Part shown: one piece after another, positions 16,688 to 17,556 of the stretch
Numbering within the stretch: position 1 is the first letter of the stretch
How the letters are laid out: the number at the start of each line of letters is the position of its first letter
NCBI GenBank assembly: GCA_016763235.1
Contig: JAESUE010000225.1
Location: 1-17,556, forward strand
Source of the DNA: Pseudomonadales bacterium
GTDB lineage: Bacteria; Pseudomonadota; Gammaproteobacteria; Pseudomonadales; UBA3067
DNA: 17,556 nt
Direction of reading: 5' to 3'
Notes under the pieces: model-generated
Told to the model about the DNA's origin: nothing
What the model saw: the letters and a program-made list of their open reading frames with translations, nothing else
The model's database searches: none
Position numbers and translations under genes: made by a program

Positions 16688-16770
16688 CCCGTAGGTTGGG
16701 TACGACTGCATGGATGCAGGAGGTAGAGCAATGCATGGAGCGCTTGCCGAGAACGAAGTGAAACCCAACA
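16688..16770 (+). repeat. Dispersed palindromic repeat, extended copy B
   Basis: Begins CCCGTAGGTTGGGTA (16688-16702) and ends with a 20-base block (16751-16770, GAACGAAGTG then AAACCCAACA). Both end blocks are perfectly complementary to copy C at 16906-16940. Between them lies an extra 48 bases (16703-16750) that copy C lacks; its right part is shared with copy A. The GTTGGGT/ACCCAAC inner arms make each copy itself an imperfect hairpin. I recognise this as a repeat type common in many gammaproteobacterial and other bacterial intergenic regions, without a firm family name. Confidence 0.8.
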
Positions 16771-16905
16771 CTCTGCACCTTAATTTAACTATGATGCTAG
16801 TATTATGAGCTAGCGCTTTATTTAACCCTGTCGCTATTTGAATTTAAGTATCTTAGCTGTTCACCGACATCAATGATAATCAAGTGGCAAAGCTCAGTTT
16901 GAAAT

Positions 16906-16940
16906 TGTTGGGTTTCACTTCGTTCTACCCAACCTACGGG
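16906..16940 (-). repeat. Dispersed palindromic repeat, compact copy C (inverted relative to B)
   Basis: All 35 bases are complementary to the two end blocks of copy B: 16926-16940 to 16688-16702 and 16906-16925 to 16751-16770. This is the compact form of the repeat, with TGTTGGGT and ACCCAAC arms. It lies about 50 bases beyond the stop codon of the NRPS at 16988, so on a minus-strand transcript it would form a 3' hairpin. Confidence 0.8.
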
Positions 16941-16968
16941 ATAGTTAGTGCGACTTTAAACCCCGCAA

Positions 16969-16993
16969 GTTTAGTTCCATAAAAGAACTAAAC
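16969..16993 (-). other. Stem-loop straddling the NRPS stop codon
   Basis: GTTTAGTTC (16969-16977), a 7-base loop, and GAACTAAAC (16985-16993) form a perfect 9-base-pair stem. On the minus strand the TAG stop (16990-16988) is inside the 5' arm. No T tract follows, so it is not a standard intrinsic terminator. It may protect the 3' end or be chance. Confidence 0.45.
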
Positions 16994-17556
16994 GTCCTCA
17001 AGCAACTGCAGCAAAACAGTATCATCCATATCGGCCATTTCAGCTTCAAGCACTGCAATGGCCAAGGCTTCTACTGTGGGTTTTTCAAATAATTCAGATA
17101 AGGAAATTTCCACTTCGTAGCGCTCACGAATACGGGAGATAATTTGTGTTGCTAAAAGCGAATGCCCGCCCAACTCAAAAAAGTTATCCAGTACCCCTAC
17201 CGTATCCAATTTAAGAAAATCACACCACAGACCTGAAATAAAAATTTCTGTGTCGTTTCTTGCCGCTACAAAGGCGTTTTGTTTCTTCGCTTCGGCCTGC
17301 CATTGCGGCAAGGCTTTTCTATCGACTTTGCCATTGGCGCTAAGGGGTAATTCGGCCAAAGTAATAATGGCGCTCGGCACCATATAATCTGGCAATTTGT
17401 TCGCTAACAGCTTTTTAATAAATGTGCTTTCAACGTTTTCATCGCTGGCAATATAAGCGACAAGGTGTTGCTCATTATTATGCATGGCCATAACCACGAC
17501 ACTTTCTTTAACAAAATCTAGCGCATCAAGCTGGCTTTCAATTTCGCCAAGTTCAA
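16988..17556 (-). CDS. Non-ribosomal peptide synthetase, C-terminal end (A-domain tail and T domain), runs off the right edge
   Basis: The final 188 or so residues of a second NRPS; the start is outside the window and the first in-frame Met visible (17497) is not the start. The frame opens at the edge with ELGEIE, the end of adenylation motif A8, followed by A10 PLSANGKVDRKALP and a carrier domain DNFFELGGHSLLATQII, with the phosphopantetheine Ser codon at 17161-17159. Only 56 residues follow the Ser, ending in an acidic tail MADMDDTVLLQLLEDV. There is no thioesterase, reductase, condensation or epimerization domain. GGHS is the usual form for carriers that pass an L-residue directly to a C domain. 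The protein must therefore hand its chain to another protein in trans; the NRPS starting at 9554, with an LCL first domain and the same transcription direction, is the natural partner. The acidic tail may act as a docking segment. Confidence 0.95.
   Translation of the reverse strand, partial: ELGEIESQLDALDFVKESVVVMAMHNNEQHLVAYIASDENVESTFIKKLLANKLPDYMVPSAIITLAELPLSANGKVDRKALPQWQAEAKKQNAFVAARNDTEIFISGLWCDFLKLDTVGVLDNFFELGGHSLLATQIISRIRERYEVEISLSELFEKPTVEALAIAVLEAEMADMDDTVLLQLLEDV

Larger units (their letters stand above)
16428..16987. other. Gene-free, repeat-rich stretch between pilE and the second NRPS
   Basis: About 560 bases with no credible coding frame. It holds, left to right: the pilE terminator; a small inverted repeat GTGCGCT/AGCGCAC (16525-16531 and 16542-16548) and a 5-base-stem hairpin at 16558-16570; three related repeat copies (16572-16609, 16688-16770, 16906-16940); and the inverted second copy of the element seen at 9651-9721. 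The two flanking genes converge here. The density of repeats suggests an old insertion or rearrangement zone. Confidence 0.75.

Noticed and set aside
16572..16940. CRISPR-like array in the repeat-rich stretch
   Set aside because: The copies differ in length and orientation, spacing is irregular and there is no series of uniform repeats and spacers.

Overview
This window looks like the chromosome of a gammaproteobacterium of moderate to low GC. The evidence is a minor-pilin operon in the Pseudomonas-type order (fimT/fimU, pilV, pilW, pilX, pilY1, pilE), embedded in a large non-ribosomal peptide synthetase (NRPS) locus. A marine or secondary-metabolite-rich lineage (Cellvibrionales/Oceanospirillales-like) would fit, but nothing in the window fixes the genus.

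Layout. (1) Positions 1-9554, minus strand: the first 3184 codons of a giant NRPS that runs off the left edge. Its domain order is C(LCL)-A-T-E-C(DCL)-A-T-E-C(DCL, start only). Module 1 has a binding-pocket code read as D-F-W-N-V-G-M-V-H-K, one residue from the classical threonine code, so with its E domain it should deliver D-allo-Thr. Module 2 has a hydrophobic code, D-A-W-L-M-G-L-S-V-K, that I cannot assign firmly, and it also carries an E domain. (2) 9555-9969: an intergenic stretch rich in inverted repeats between the divergent NRPS and pilus operon. (3) 9970-16427, plus strand: six tightly packed pilus genes, most likely one operon, closed by a strong intrinsic terminator at 16455-16480. 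(4) 16428-16987: a repeat-rich gene-free stretch with dispersed palindromic repeats of the GTAGGTTGGGT...ACCCAACA type. (5) 16988-17556, minus strand: the C-terminal end of a second NRPS (end of an A domain plus a T domain, with no thioesterase).

How the parts fit. The right-hand NRPS ends in a carrier domain of the L-GGHS type with no E or TE domain. The left-hand NRPS begins with an LCL condensation domain, which takes an L-configured donor. The two proteins therefore look like consecutive members of one assembly line, transcribed right to left, with an opposite-strand pilus operon lodged between them. Two diverged copies of a short element (9651-9721 and 16617-16678) lie in inverted orientation on either side of the pilus operon. 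The six pilus proteins would form the tip and priming complex of a type IVa pilus: four minor pilins, PilE, and the large calcium-binding VWA adhesin PilY1.

No tRNA, rRNA, CRISPR array, transposase or integrase was seen.
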